Positions 1 through 9,421 of a stretch of 45,778 nucleotides of DNA are shown in pieces (position 1 is the stretch's first letter; every line of letters begins with the position of its first letter). The notes under the pieces are model-generated. The model was not told the DNA's origin. It did not search any database and saw only the letters and a list, made by a program, of their open reading frames with translations. Source of the DNA: a virus; the IMG/VR virus record IMGVR_UViG_3300021478_000050, positions 1-45,778 of that record; one strand, 5' to 3'. Both the position numbers and the translations under genes were made by a program.

Positions 1-478
1 CCTCTGGGAATAAGCCATGCATAAACGCTTGCCGCGCCGACTCACCCGCAGCGGTCCCTAGCCCTCCGCCTGCAACCGTTCCAAACACAGGCACCGCACT
101 GCCGGTAGCTGCGCCTGCGATCCCTCCAGCCACAGGAAGCGCGTAGCTGATATCCTTGACGACTCCCTTCGCTGTCGCAGCCTTGGCGCGCTCCTGCCGC
201 TCGTGTTGCGTGCCTTCTGGACCGTAGTGGACTAGATTCAGGAACTTCGCTTGCTCCTTCGGGTCCATCCCCTTATAGTGAGGGTCCATCACCAGCACTT
301 TATGCTTCTCGTTCAGGGGGAGCTTCTTAAAGTAATCGTCATCGACAAGCTCCGAAGCATCTATCGTCGGAGTTCCACTCGTCGCCTTGATTCGCTCGTT
401 AGGGTCCGGACCTGGCGTGAGCGAGACCGTCTCGCCCGGAGTCATCTGATCGTTACGGGGCGGTGGTGTTGGAGGCAT
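1..478 (-). CDS. Large internal virion / ejection-type protein, N-terminal part only
   Basis: The frame is open from an ATG at 478 to the left edge (159 codons visible), so the C-terminus is missing. It starts 26 bases inside the end of the upstream gene. The N-terminus is Pro-rich and polar; residues 41-95 are charged and helical in character (ASELVDDDYFKKLP, then PHYKGMDPKEQAKFLNLVHY). Residues about 115-145 are a Gly/Ala-rich hydrophobic stretch (PVAGGIAGAATGSAVPVFGT), as in phage internal-core, ejection or tape-measure-like proteins that meet membranes. Its place after the hub and spikes and next to two Gln/Ala-rich proteins fits the ejection-protein slot of short-tailed phages. The family is inferred from context only; a lytic transglycosylase or other enzyme domain could lie outside the window. 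Confidence 0.6.
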   Translation of the reverse strand, partial: MPPTPPPRNDQMTPGETVSLTPGPDPNERIKATSGTPTIDASELVDDDYFKKLPLNEKHKVLVMDPHYKGMDPKEQAKFLNLVHYGPEGTQHERQERAKAATAKGVVKDISYALPVAGGIAGAATGSAVPVFGTVAGGGLGTAAGESARQAFMHGLFPE

Positions 479-1949
479 TCGCGGCCTTCTTATTCCTCAA
501 ATATTCTAAATATCCAGGAGCATCGCGTGGCGGCGCTCCGGGAGCGGTTGGTGGAGGATTACTCTTGAAATTCCCACCGCCGGTGAGTCCCCCGAGAGAC
601 GGTATGCCTTTCCGCAACTGACTCAATTCCGCTTGGAACAACTTCATCTGCCTCTGCGCCCACGCACGGGTAGGTGTCGCTCCACTGGGCAACATTGCGC
701 TAATCGTAGCCCGCAGCTTATCCGATCCACGCTGTCCGATACCCTGAATAGATGTCATCGCCTGAGCGGACTCAGTCATCGAGACCAGCGCGGTAATATA
801 ATTCATCTGTGCTTCAGATAGACTCTTGGACGCTTCCGACTTAAAGAATGTATCCATAGCCGAACGAGGATCGGGCGACCGTAGCACGTAAGCGACCTGT
901 GCGAGGCTCTCGTTGTCCCACGCAGTATCCGGCAATTTGTCGATCGCGTCGTTCAAGAAGTCCACAGTCTGCTGAATCTCTCCGGTGCGTGCGTTAGCTT
1001 GAAGCGCCTGGTCGCCTTGGGGCGGATTGGCAAATAAATCGCCATGTTGAGCAGCCACATCTCGCGGGGCGAACCCTAACTCACCAGCTTGTAGGTCGTG
1101 CGTTACACCTTTCATTCCCATAGCCCTAGCATCGCTAGCGGATACGGGCCGCTTGAGCAGCACGCCCTGTGGGAGACTGCCGAAGTACGATTGGCGTTTC
1201 GCGGACAGGGCAGCCTTGTCCTTCTGACCCTTCTCATAAGCATCATTGGCCGACTTAAACAACGCCTTGTCGTCGTCGGTCATCTCGGGAGACCCCGCCA
1301 CCAGAGTCTTCCCGTCGCGGGAGATCGACACCGGCACGCCCTGATCGTAGTTCACCTTGGGAGCTGCGGATGCTTTAGGCGGCGGCGTTGGCTTATTCTG
1401 TTCCTCGGCAATCTTAGCGTTCTTTTCAGCCTCAGCCTTCGCTTGCTCCTTACGAATATCCTGCCCCACGTCGAACGACTTCTGCGTCTCGTACTCGGAT
1501 TCCTTCGTGGCTGGCGAGGGGAACGCCTGCGACGCTATCGAGGAGAATGACGGTGGCGGCGGTATCGGACTAGTGGCAGTCTTTGCAGTGGGTGCAGTCT
1601 CGTCGCCTTCTACCGGACCTGCCGACGGCGGCGGACCTACGCTGCCCATCTGTTGCTGTCCCTGTGGTTGCTGTCCATGTCCATGTAGCGCGTGTACAAT
1701 CTGTCCGAACCTCTGGAACAAACTCTTCGAGTCGCTCGGCCCTCCCGCGCCGCCCTTCTGTCCCTTGCCCTTGGTCCCGAGCAGCTTCTCGACCTGCTGA
1801 TTGGCGTAGTCCAGCGCTTCTGGATTCCCTGCGAGTCTTCCGGACTTGATCGCCTCTAGGTACACCTGCGCCTGCGTCTCGTTGAGCTTGTCCTGCTTCG
1901 CTCGGTTGGCACGGGAGCGGTCCAGTAACCACTCAGTAAGTAGACCCAT
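453..1949 (-). CDS. Putative internal virion protein, Pro/Gln-rich (498 aa)
   Basis: I do not recognise a family. The protein starts with a charged amphipathic helix (LLDRSRANRAKQDKLNETQA). Then comes a low-complexity Gly/Gln/Pro/Ser region, roughly residues 60-200, with lysine/glutamate-rich helix (AKAEAEKNAKIAEEQNK), and then a more globular helical C-terminal half (about 250-460), ending in a Pro-rich tail. There are no cysteines, no signal peptide and no membrane segment. The start ATG overlaps the upstream stop as TAATG. The composition (disordered linkers between helices) and position beside the partial gene at the left edge suggest an internal core or ejection protein; a tail-tip protein is an alternative. 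Confidence 0.6.
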   Translation of the reverse strand: MGLLTEWLLDRSRANRAKQDKLNETQAQVYLEAIKSGRLAGNPEALDYANQQVEKLLGTKGKGQKGGAGGPSDSKSLFQRFGQIVHALHGHGQQPQGQQQMGSVGPPPSAGPVEGDETAPTAKTATSPIPPPPSFSSIASQAFPSPATKESEYETQKSFDVGQDIRKEQAKAEAEKNAKIAEEQNKPTPPPKASAAPKVNYDQGVPVSISRDGKTLVAGSPEMTDDDKALFKSANDAYEKGQKDKAALSAKRQSYFGSLPQGVLLKRPVSASDARAMGMKGVTHDLQAGELGFAPRDVAAQHGDLFANPPQGDQALQANARTGEIQQTVDFLNDAIDKLPDTAWDNESLAQVAYVLRSPDPRSAMDTFFKSEASKSLSEAQMNYITALVSMTESAQAMTSIQGIGQRGSDKLRATISAMLPSGATPTRAWAQRQMKLFQAELSQLRKGIPSLGGLTGGGNFKSNPPPTAPGAPPRDAPGYLEYLRNKKAANASNTTAP

Positions 1950-2548
1950 TAGATCAGCGCCCTCACAGCGTTATTGAATACATCGGTGCCCATCTGTTCC
2001 TTGTTCAGCGCTGCGCTGGTCGTCGCGCCGCCAGCCTGTGTTCCAATCCCGAGCGCTGCGAGTGCCTGCTGCAACTGCTGATTACCAATCTGCGCCGTGT
2101 CCAGCCCAATGTCCGCCTGAGTCTTCCCAATATCAGCAGTCTGCTTCGCTGCCTCCGGCCTCACGCCGAAAAGTAGATTGTCGATCTGTGCGTTCAAATC
2201 CGTCTGCCGCTGCTGGCTCGTCCCCGCCGTCCCGCCGCCCCGCGCTGTCCCGGTCGCAGCGGTCTGCCGAGCCGTTGCATCCGACGCGGACCTCGCGGCA
2301 TTCGCCTCTGGAGCCACCGCTTGGTTCATCGCCGCGCGGTTGCCGCTCATCAGCTTCTGCCAATATGCTAAGGGTCCGCCGAGCGTGCTCAGCCCGGCCT
2401 TGGTCGTGTCGAGTCCAGACGCGGTAGTCTTCTGCCCCGCGCCGGACTGCTGCTGCGCTAGCGGGAGGGCGAAGTTGAAGACATTCGAGAGTTGGCCCAT
2501 GCCCTGCTTCTCGCCCTTCGACTGGCCGATCCCGAGGAATCCTCCCAC
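1949..2548 (-). CDS. Small Ala/Gln-rich putative internal virion protein (199 aa)
   Basis: The start is taken as the GTG at 2548, preceded by GGAGGGGTAGCC, a good Shine-Dalgarno. An upstream in-frame extension to 2614 would run deep into the acetyltransferase gene and is rejected. The N-terminus is Gly-rich (VGGFLGIGQSKGEKQGMG), followed by Ala/Gln/Thr-rich helix with short repeats such as ADIGKTQADIGLDTAQIG at about residues 140-157. No cysteine, signal peptide or recognisable domain is present. Proteins of this size and composition often sit beside ejection proteins in short-tailed phages, so an internal virion role is inferred. It ends in a TAATG overlap with the next gene. Confidence 0.6.
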   Translation of the reverse strand: MGGFLGIGQSKGEKQGMGQLSNVFNFALPLAQQQSGAGQKTTASGLDTTKAGLSTLGGPLAYWQKLMSGNRAAMNQAVAPEANAARSASDATARQTAATGTARGGGTAGTSQQRQTDLNAQIDNLLFGVRPEAAKQTADIGKTQADIGLDTAQIGNQQLQQALAALGIGTQAGGATTSAALNKEQMGTDVFNNAVRALI

Positions 2549-2550
2549 GG

Positions 2551-2937
2551 CTACCCCTCCCCGCCCATCACGAATACCGGCGACTTGAGTTCCGTCATGC
2601 CTCGCTCCCGGCATAGCTTAGCACTGTGAGGACTGTCCGCGATAACCAAGAATCCACGTACTTGTGCCTCTTTGAGAAAGTCAAGCATATCATCAGCTAG
2701 TTTCTCTGCCACACCTTTGCCGCGCGCGGATGGCCTAAGCCACAAGGGTCCGGTGTAAGGCAGTAATTGGAAGCAGTGTATACCGACGATACCTTCATCA
2801 TCCTCTGCTAGAAGAATTCGCGAGGTGACTCGATTTAGGCTCCAATATCCACGTACTTCTAGGATGCTTTCAATCATTTCCCAATCGGACTCTTCACATG
2901 CAATTCCGTCTATCCAGCGATATCGCACCTCGCTCAC
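2551..2937 (-). CDS. GNAT-family N-acetyltransferase (128 aa)
   Basis: The protein matches the GCN5-related N-acetyltransferase fold in length and order. Strands at about residues 40-60 (RILLAEDDEGIVGIHCF) are followed by the acetyl-CoA pyrophosphate-binding motif LRPSARGKGVAEKLADDML (about 70-88, core R-G-K-G-V then a helix). A late strand FLVIADSP follows, then an SAKLCRERGMTEL helix typical of the C-terminal GNAT motif. GNAT enzymes transfer acetyl from acetyl-CoA to an amine; the substrate here cannot be told. The gene overlaps the stop of the 1495-residue spike gene as ATGA and lies among virion genes, so a virion protein, a sugar, or a host protein are all possible targets. The family call is good; the role is unknown. 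Confidence 0.75.
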   Translation of the reverse strand: MSEVRYRWIDGIACEESDWEMIESILEVRGYWSLNRVTSRILLAEDDEGIVGIHCFQLLPYTGPLWLRPSARGKGVAEKLADDMLDFLKEAQVRGFLVIADSPHSAKLCRERGMTELKSPVFVMGGEG

Positions 2938-5900
2938 GGCAGCTTCCCACTCGGCGCACCCGGCGCTCCTCCGCCTATCGGACCCAGCATCAGAATCGCG
3001 CCCTCGCTGCCTCGCAACTGAATCGTCGAGACTCCCGCGCTGGTGGTGCCGTCTGCGAGCAAGGGATAATAGATTCCACCGAGGGCAATCGGCTGCGAAT
3101 ACGTGTCCAGCTCCACGTTCTTCGTCGGGAATTTCTTGTCGCGGTACAGGATGATCGCCTTCGTATAGTCGCGGCGATGCAGATTCGCGCAGCGCCCGGC
3201 GAAGTCACCCGTCTCTGACACGTTGTCGCAATCGCTGTGAGCCAGCCCTGAGATATAATCGGGAGTGCCGCCTGTCTTCCACGGCATCACCCGCGCCCCA
3301 CTGCTCAACCCGCCTGTATTAGGGATGCCCACGTCCACCGCCATCGCGGGGAACCATGTCGCCCAGAGGAACACGCTGGCCACCGAGGGCGTAGCGCCTT
3401 GGGCCTGATGCATTGATTGTACACAGTGAGCTTCGTTGCCGGACGAATAGGAGTTCGCCGCAGTGGTGGTGGTGGTGAATGTAGTCCCGCTGATCGTGCC
3501 GTAGAACGTATCCCCCGTAGAAGTGGTTCCTACTCGCAGATAGCCGAAAGTGTTGTAGTCGAATGGGGTGCAACCGGCGGCGCTCGCTATCGTGATCGTG
3601 CCTGGGGCCATGCCCTGAGTGATATTCGACGTGATTGTGGTCGCCGGTCCATAGACGTAGACTTCATCGGTCAGATCGTAAATGAACGATCCCTGATTAT
3701 GGTAGGCGAACCCCGTGTTTGGATTCCCCGCGAGATAATGCTGCGCGAGGCAGGTCATCGGTCCGCGCTGCCCGCGATCCCAGTAGTGAGTTCCGGTGTT
3801 GTAGACTCCAGTGTTTCCAAGACTGCCGACATAACTGTTGCTTCCACTGTTCGGCCAGTCGTAGCACATCTCCGAAGCCGGGATGTTCGTCGCATTATTC
3901 GCCGTGAGCATCGCGTCGTAAGTAGTAGAGCCGTTTACGGTATAGTCAAAGCTGTTCGGCTCCTCCTGCTGCGGCGCGTATGACGTGTACAGAGTGCTCT
4001 CCGCGTAGCACCAATCTAGCACGTAGCACACCGCGACGTGTGTCTGCGCGTTTCCGCCTACCAGGAAGTGAACGCCAAACATGCTGTGCCAGTCGCCCGC
4101 GATTCTTGTAAAGACGGCGTTCTTGTTAGTGACCCAGTTCGCGTCGGTCGAAATCTCGATCATGTTGGCGAGCCGGTCGTCGGTGGGCCAGTTCGGCGCG
4201 TCGTCGAACATCACGCCCTCGGGAGTGCCGGTCAGGAACGTCTCCAGCCACGGTGCCATTGTTCTGACGCCGAGCTGGATGTCGCTCGGGTTCATCAGGG
4301 TGTAGCTATTGTTGAAATTGGCCGAGCGGCCCTGCTGTAGGAAGCGCGCGGTCTGCCCTGCTGGCGGATTCGCGTTGTAGAGTAGCCGCCCGGCATTGAT
4401 GAAGCACGAAGTTCCGTTCGGCGCGTTGCCGGGGCAAGCGGACTGCGCCACAGCCCAGCCTCGATTGAGCCCTCCGGTGAGTTGCGTGTCTCCCTTAACC
4501 GTCGTATAGATTGGACTGGTCGATTGGCCGCTCACCACGGCGCGGACCCAGAATTTTGTCTTGGAATTGTTCACCGAGGTCTGTGCCCAATCGGATGGGG
4601 GGTAGAAATAGGCTTGGCCTGTTGCTGTGAGGCCGGAGGTCCCGTCCGTGTGTAGTGTCAGCGTGGACCATGCCGACCCATTCCAGTATTGCCATGTGAC
4701 CGAGCCGCCTACGCGCGCCGTGGCGATCACGAAATTCATCTGATCGAACGGCTCCATGTAGCCTACGTACAGCGTATCTGAAATGGCCGTCGATCCCCCG
4801 GAATAGCTGTTGGTCGTCACGTCGGTGAACACTCCGCTGACTGAAGTAAAAACCCCGCTCCCGTTGTCGAACACGTCGAACTTATCCCGCTGAGTCCAGA
4901 TGTTGTGATTATAGTCTTGGCTCTGATGGATGAGCATTTGCTCCATCACGAAGCCGTTCGCGACGGCAAACTCCTGAAGGTTGTAGAAATCCGCGATATG
5001 GTTAGCCACGTTGGGATTCGCAGTGACATCGGAACCTTCGATGTAGAGCACGATATAGACTTTACCGTTTATATTCTCGCAAAAAGCCCCACCGTTGGCA
5101 TTGTAGGACACCAGATAGTCAAAGAGATTGCTTCCCCAATTACAAATCCCGGCTCGGTTGCCGACCAGCTCCAAACTCACCGCTCCGTACCATGCACTCA
5201 TATCCGAGATGTGCGGGTAGTGGGGCGTGTGCGCGGGAACCGGAACGCTGTAGCACGTGTTCGCATTGAAGGCTTTTACAAAATTCGCAAACACCTGCCC
5301 GCTCGATTCATTCCCTAGCCCGGCGGTGGCGGTGAAGGTAATCGTCGATCCCGACACCGTGGCTATCTGCCACAGCCTGTTGTATCCCGCCACGGTCGAA
5401 CCGCTGATCCAGAAAGACCCATATTGAACGAACGCCGCCGGAGCCGCTCCGCTTAGAGTTATTGTCGCTGTCGTGCCGCTCTCGGTAATCGAATTGATGC
5501 CTTGGAAGCTGGCATAGTTCAGGTCAGCGCCGATATTCTTGAAGCACGCCTGTGCCGGGTTCACATTGACGTGATTACCCGGACCAGACCCGCTCACGTC
5601 CGGCCCGATCGCCGGGAAGGGAATCGTCGTGTGTCCTATCCCATCGTTGTACCAGAAGGGCTTCGATGAATAATAAAACGATGTTGGGAGCGTGGTGTTC
5701 GCTGGGACGGTCTGAGCGAAAGATGATAGCCCGGTGGGGACTTCGGAGGTGCTGGCGCAAGTCGTAGACCATCCAGGATCGCTCGAATTGCCGCACCATC
5801 TGATAGCGGCGGTCACCGTGTCGTAGTTTCCCCAAAAATACATCGTGGGCGCAGTGTTCAGGTCGTTGTAAACAGTGCTGAAGTTACAGGCTTGGCTACC

Positions 5901-7421
5901 CGCCCATCCCAGAGCGTAGATGGAAAGCGGCCCGGTGGACCCACATCCCGTGTTATCCACATTCGAGGAGGGAATATCCTTGTAAGTCGTATGGTAACCA
6001 GTCTCGCCGAGCACGTTGCCGATCAGATTGTAATAGCGATTCCCCGCCTCGATATCCGCGACCATCGTGCTTTGAGTCTTAAACGGCCCATCCCTGCCAG
6101 CCCAGTAATTGCGAAATCCGGTGGTCATCCAGCCCGTGCCGTGGATATCGTCACCAGCGAGCTTCGCTCCGACATTCCCCTCGAATAGGTTAAAGTACGA
6201 CCCATCCTGGTGATCCGCGTAAGAGTCCGATTGCTCCCAGGCGGGCGCGGTGTTGTTGGCGGTATAGAAATTGTCAGTCGCGAAGTTATAGATGAACACG
6301 TTCCCAGCGCCGCCTGTTATCATCTCAGGCGATGCAGTATGCTGGAATATGTTGTTGGCCACCAAAACGTCGAAGGACGGCCATCCTACCTCGATACCAT
6401 AACTGGCGCTTGTTCCATTCGACCCGTAGATGTAGTTATTCTGGAAGGTGAGATGGGCTGTCTGGTAAGTCCAGATGCTGTTCTGGTACGATGGAGCGCC
6501 TTGGTTGATGGTTCTGACTCCAGTGACCCAGCAGTTCTCAGCCCAAGCGAAAAATATCAGCGTGCCTCCGGGGCCATCCGTCGTCAGGCTGGCATCGAGC
6601 GTCAGATTCTCAATGCCGTCGTCAACTATGGGAAGATGGCTTACCCAGCCCGCTTGCGGCGTGGACGCAGCCGACCAGATAGGAGAATATAGTCCAGGAG
6701 CAATCCCTACCGCTCCACCCGCCCCGCCGCCGGGAATCGAAGTCACCGTCACGATTTGAACTTGGCTATTCCCGACTGGGCCGCTCAGACCGCCTTGCTG
6801 TGAGCAGTCGCCGAGGACTCCGTGATTCTGGCAATTCCATATCGCCTGTCCGGGATCGCTTCCGGGGTCGGCTTGCCATACAGCCAACAGGGAGCCTACC
6901 TGGAGGTTCGTCGTGCTGGAGAGGGTAATCGAAGTTGCGCCCTTCGCGTAGCCCGCCGTCCAGTTCGCCGTGTTCGGCAAGCCGTCGTGCATTTCAAAGT
7001 TATCTCCATTGAAGATGCAGATTCCTCCGCCAAGTCCAAAACAACCTCCCGACCCAGGTCCGGCAGTGAATCGAATGATAGTCTGATCCGCCCCGTCGCC
7101 GCGCAGGACGCAGTTGGAGTTCCCCGCGAAGTCTATCCTCGTGTTCAGGACAAATGTTCCGGTTAGGTGTACGTAATGATTGGTGCCGCACGCGGCGATG
7201 GCGGTGTTTATAGTCGCCGCCGATGCCGGTGTTCCGACTGTTCCGTAGCCGGTGATTGTCGAACCGGATTGCGTCCAGGTTGCATCGGGAATGCCGCCGA
7301 CGACTCCCGCACCGGCCCAGTCGATCGCGCGGCTGGGGGAGATTACCCCGGACCAGTTCTGGGCCATCGCGGGGACGCAGGAGATTATAAACAGCGACAG
7401 AATCGAGCCTAATCGCCTCAT
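2934..7421 (-). CDS. Exported beta-helix plus glycoside-hydrolase-like spike (1495 aa)
   Basis: The start is the ATG at 7421, overlapping the previous stop as ATGA; the frame is open further upstream but that would overlap the preceding gene. Residues 1-21 form a Sec signal peptide (MRRLGSILSLFIISCVPAMA, cut before QNWSG). Residues about 30-640 look like a right-handed parallel beta-helix of the pectate-lyase type (LRGDGADQTIIRF, then repeated N-x-I/F-Y rungs such as LTFQNNYIYGSN). Residues about 730-1495 resemble a TIM-barrel glycoside hydrolase with acidic EGVMFDDAP near 1070 and a C-terminal beta-sandwich ending IQLRGSEGAILML. A beta domain with the motif YWNGSAWSTL is inserted at about 885-965. 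About 25 cysteines are present in the mature protein. Likely role: binding and cleaving a surface or soil polysaccharide. Substrate and exact family are unknown. Confidence 0.75.
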   Translation of the reverse strand: MRRLGSILSLFIISCVPAMAQNWSGVISPSRAIDWAGAGVVGGIPDATWTQSGSTITGYGTVGTPASAATINTAIAACGTNHYVHLTGTFVLNTRIDFAGNSNCVLRGDGADQTIIRFTAGPGSGGCFGLGGGICIFNGDNFEMHDGLPNTANWTAGYAKGATSITLSSTTNLQVGSLLAVWQADPGSDPGQAIWNCQNHGVLGDCSQQGGLSGPVGNSQVQIVTVTSIPGGGAGGAVGIAPGLYSPIWSAASTPQAGWVSHLPIVDDGIENLTLDASLTTDGPGGTLIFFAWAENCWVTGVRTINQGAPSYQNSIWTYQTAHLTFQNNYIYGSNGTSASYGIEVGWPSFDVLVANNIFQHTASPEMITGGAGNVFIYNFATDNFYTANNTAPAWEQSDSYADHQDGSYFNLFEGNVGAKLAGDDIHGTGWMTTGFRNYWAGRDGPFKTQSTMVADIEAGNRYYNLIGNVLGETGYHTTYKDIPSSNVDNTGCGSTGPLSIYALGWAGSQACNFSTVYNDLNTAPTMYFWGNYDTVTAAIRWCGNSSDPGWSTTCASTSEVPTGLSSFAQTVPANTTLPTSFYYSSKPFWYNDGIGHTTIPFPAIGPDVSGSGPGNHVNVNPAQACFKNIGADLNYASFQGINSITESGTTATITLSGAAPAAFVQYGSFWISGSTVAGYNRLWQIATVSGSTITFTATAGLGNESSGQVFANFVKAFNANTCYSVPVPAHTPHYPHISDMSAWYGAVSLELVGNRAGICNWGSNLFDYLVSYNANGGAFCENINGKVYIVLYIEGSDVTANPNVANHIADFYNLQEFAVANGFVMEQMLIHQSQDYNHNIWTQRDKFDVFDNGSGVFTSVSGVFTDVTTNSYSGGSTAISDTLYVGYMEPFDQMNFVIATARVGGSVTWQYWNGSAWSTLTLHTDGTSGLTATGQAYFYPPSDWAQTSVNNSKTKFWVRAVVSGQSTSPIYTTVKGDTQLTGGLNRGWAVAQSACPGNAPNGTSCFINAGRLLYNANPPAGQTARFLQQGRSANFNNSYTLMNPSDIQLGVRTMAPWLETFLTGTPEGVMFDDAPNWPTDDRLANMIEISTDANWVTNKNAVFTRIAGDWHSMFGVHFLVGGNAQTHVAVCYVLDWCYAESTLYTSYAPQQEEPNSFDYTVNGSTTYDAMLTANNATNIPASEMCYDWPNSGSNSYVGSLGNTGVYNTGTHYWDRGQRGPMTCLAQHYLAGNPNTGFAYHNQGSFIYDLTDEVYVYGPATTITSNITQGMAPGTITIASAAGCTPFDYNTFGYLRVGTTSTGDTFYGTISGTTFTTTTTAANSYSSGNEAHCVQSMHQAQGATPSVASVFLWATWFPAMAVDVGIPNTGGLSSGARVMPWKTGGTPDYISGLAHSDCDNVSETGDFAGRCANLHRRDYTKAIILYRDKKFPTKNVELDTYSQPIALGGIYYPLLADGTTSAGVSTIQLRGSEGAILMLGPIGGGAPGAPSGKLP

Positions 7422-9418
7422 GGGAATCTTGTCAGGCCGGTAGCGACAAAGGAGAACAGGTCCACGTTCAGGAACGAGTTTGACGCCGTGACATCGTTCC
7501 CTTCCGTGATGAATGGATACACCTGAGTGCTGGTCGCGACGTTGGTAGTCAGCGTCTGCGGCGCGTTGGCATCCAGAGTGAATGTGATCTGTCCCGAGAC
7601 GAGGCACGTAATCGACAGCAGGTGCCAGTTCGTATCGACGGTGTAGGTCGTGCCGCCTGTCGTGCAGGTGCTCGCGGCGCACGTGACAACCTTGAAGGCC
7701 GCGTCGGCTATCCCAGCGTTCGTGTCGTACCGCAGATAGAAGCCATTGGCGATCTGCGAGACGCCATTCGCTGCATCCGAAGTACCTATATAGGTACGGT
7801 TATTCGTAGTCTGACCGAGCTTGAAAATGAAGGTCATCGTCCAGCCGGTATTTCCGCCGACAGCGCCGATCGAGCCGATATTCGCCGCCGAGGAAAGCCG
7901 GATGTCTATCAAGCTCGACGCCGTCGCGCCGCTGGCCAACTGGTTGATCCCGACGTGAGGGTACACGCCCGCGATCTGTGCGTTGGTCGCGCTTCCGGAC
8001 GCGCCTAGATTCCATCCAAGGTCGCCCACTTCGCCCGTCGTATTCGGAAGATGGGCTATGAACTCGTCCCTGAGCTGGATGGTGGTTCCCGCTGTGTCCA
8101 GCCCGACTCCGGTGTTGCAGGTGAATGCTCCCGTAGCGGAATTAAACTGAAGCGCGCTGGTTGTAGAGCTACAGCTCGGGAACGCCGCGATGTCCGGGAG
8201 CGTCACCGCGCGATAATTCACGTTGTCACTATAGATATAGCTAAGCCAGTGATTCGGCACGATCTGCGTGGCGTTCCCGTTGATCGTCGAGGTTGTCGGA
8301 GTGATCGTCACGAGCCCGGTGTTGATATTCGCCAGCGCGAAGTTGAAATTGTTGGTGAATCCCGCCGACCCGGCCTGCGGCAGCGTGACCGAAACCGCGC
8401 CTGAATTGCTCATGGTATCCACATTCTCGCGGTCTACATTCAGCACCGTATAACTCGCTGCGGTCTGTGCGTTGATTGGAACGCCCGGCTCGCACCATGC
8501 TGGCGCGGTAGCAACGCCCCCGCTGGGAGTGGAGCACCACAGGAATGGGACACTTGGCGTGGTTGGCGCGGCGATTCCGCTAAGCGTGTTCGTGGTCCCC
8601 GCCGCTGAATAATACACGCCACTATACTGAGCTGAACTATTGATCGTCCCCGAGCCGACGGTGATTGTCTGACAGCCGAACGAGTGCGTTCCGGTGGAGT
8701 AGCTGAGCGCTTGATTTCCACTGCCGCAGTTGTTTACTGCGAGCCACACGGGGACGGCTGCGTTCGCGCCTTGCAACAGGAAGTCCTGCCCGCCTGCGGA
8801 GGCGATCCGTGCGAGCGCTCCGCCGGTCACCGAGAGCAGATCTCCGTTGGTAGTCAGCGCTGTTTGTCCAAGCGCGATTGTCCCCAACAGATCGCTGAAC
8901 GATGGCTGTACGCACACTGGGATCAGCCCTGCAAGCAATCCTGTGGCGTAGAAGTGCGTGGAGCAAGTGGTCCCGGCAGGGACATCCCCCGCTACCATCA
9001 GACGGCACGTGGGAATGCCTCCGATGCCGTTCGGCGCGGCGATGAAACAGTTCGCGGACTGCGTCGAGAAGTTCACCTGCTCGTTGCCGCCGGAAGGGTT
9101 AGTCCAACTGAACACACCGGAATTCTGGAAGTTGAGCGTGGTCTGAGTGACGTTGGTGACTCCGTTGGTCTGAACAATAGGCCCGCCACCGCCGCCGCCC
9201 CCGCCTGCCAGGATGCTCCACGAGTTCGTCCCCGAGCAGAATTTGAACGACGCGGCGGTAATATCCCACACGAGAGGCATCTGTATGTTGGGACCACCGG
9301 GGGTGCAGTTGGGTAATGGCTCAGACTCGGAGACGATCAGCGAGAAGCGGCGCTGCTGCGCTGAGGCTGAGACGCTCGTGAGCGCCGACAATGCGATTAA
9401 TAGCGGCAGTTTACGCAT
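7418..9418 (-). CDS. Exported tail-fibre-like protein with C-terminal lectin-like domain (666 aa)
   Basis: Residues 1-20 are a textbook signal peptide (MRKLPLLIALSALTSVSASA, cut before QQRRF). A Gly-rich hinge (GGGGGGGG) lies near residue 75. The middle carries fibre-like beta repeats and stretches such as VTLPQAGSAGFTNNFNFALANI, as seen in phage fibre shafts. From about residue 450 (DEFIAHLPNTTGEVGDLGWN) a concanavalin-A-like jelly-roll domain is likely. It is built of alternating strands (WTMTFIFKLG, FYLRYDTNAG, WHLLSITCL), which is the usual receptor-binding C-terminus. Fifteen cysteines are present, unusual for a cytoplasmic virion protein. The stop overlaps the next start as ATGA. Presumed to bind a glycan; the call to an exact family is not made. 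Confidence 0.75.
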   Translation of the reverse strand: MRKLPLLIALSALTSVSASAQQRRFSLIVSESEPLPNCTPGGPNIQMPLVWDITAASFKFCSGTNSWSILAGGGGGGGGPIVQTNGVTNVTQTTLNFQNSGVFSWTNPSGGNEQVNFSTQSANCFIAAPNGIGGIPTCRLMVAGDVPAGTTCSTHFYATGLLAGLIPVCVQPSFSDLLGTIALGQTALTTNGDLLSVTGGALARIASAGGQDFLLQGANAAVPVWLAVNNCGSGNQALSYSTGTHSFGCQTITVGSGTINSSAQYSGVYYSAAGTTNTLSGIAAPTTPSVPFLWCSTPSGGVATAPAWCEPGVPINAQTAASYTVLNVDRENVDTMSNSGAVSVTLPQAGSAGFTNNFNFALANINTGLVTITPTTSTINGNATQIVPNHWLSYIYSDNVNYRAVTLPDIAAFPSCSSTTSALQFNSATGAFTCNTGVGLDTAGTTIQLRDEFIAHLPNTTGEVGDLGWNLGASGSATNAQIAGVYPHVGINQLASGATASSLIDIRLSSAANIGSIGAVGGNTGWTMTFIFKLGQTTNNRTYIGTSDAANGVSQIANGFYLRYDTNAGIADAAFKVVTCAASTCTTGGTTYTVDTNWHLLSITCLVSGQITFTLDANAPQTLTTNVATSTQVYPFITEGNDVTASNSFLNVDLFSFVATGLTRFP

Positions 9419-9421
9419 ATT

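Noticed and set aside
251-2427. Several plus-strand reading frames (251-568, 1098-1550, 1357-1800, 2038-2427)
   Set aside because: They are antisense to continuous minus-strand genes with better start sites and protein-like composition.
7422-7682. N-terminal extension of the 1495-residue spike
   Set aside because: It is open only because of frame bias and overlaps the previous gene; the signal peptide begins at 7421.
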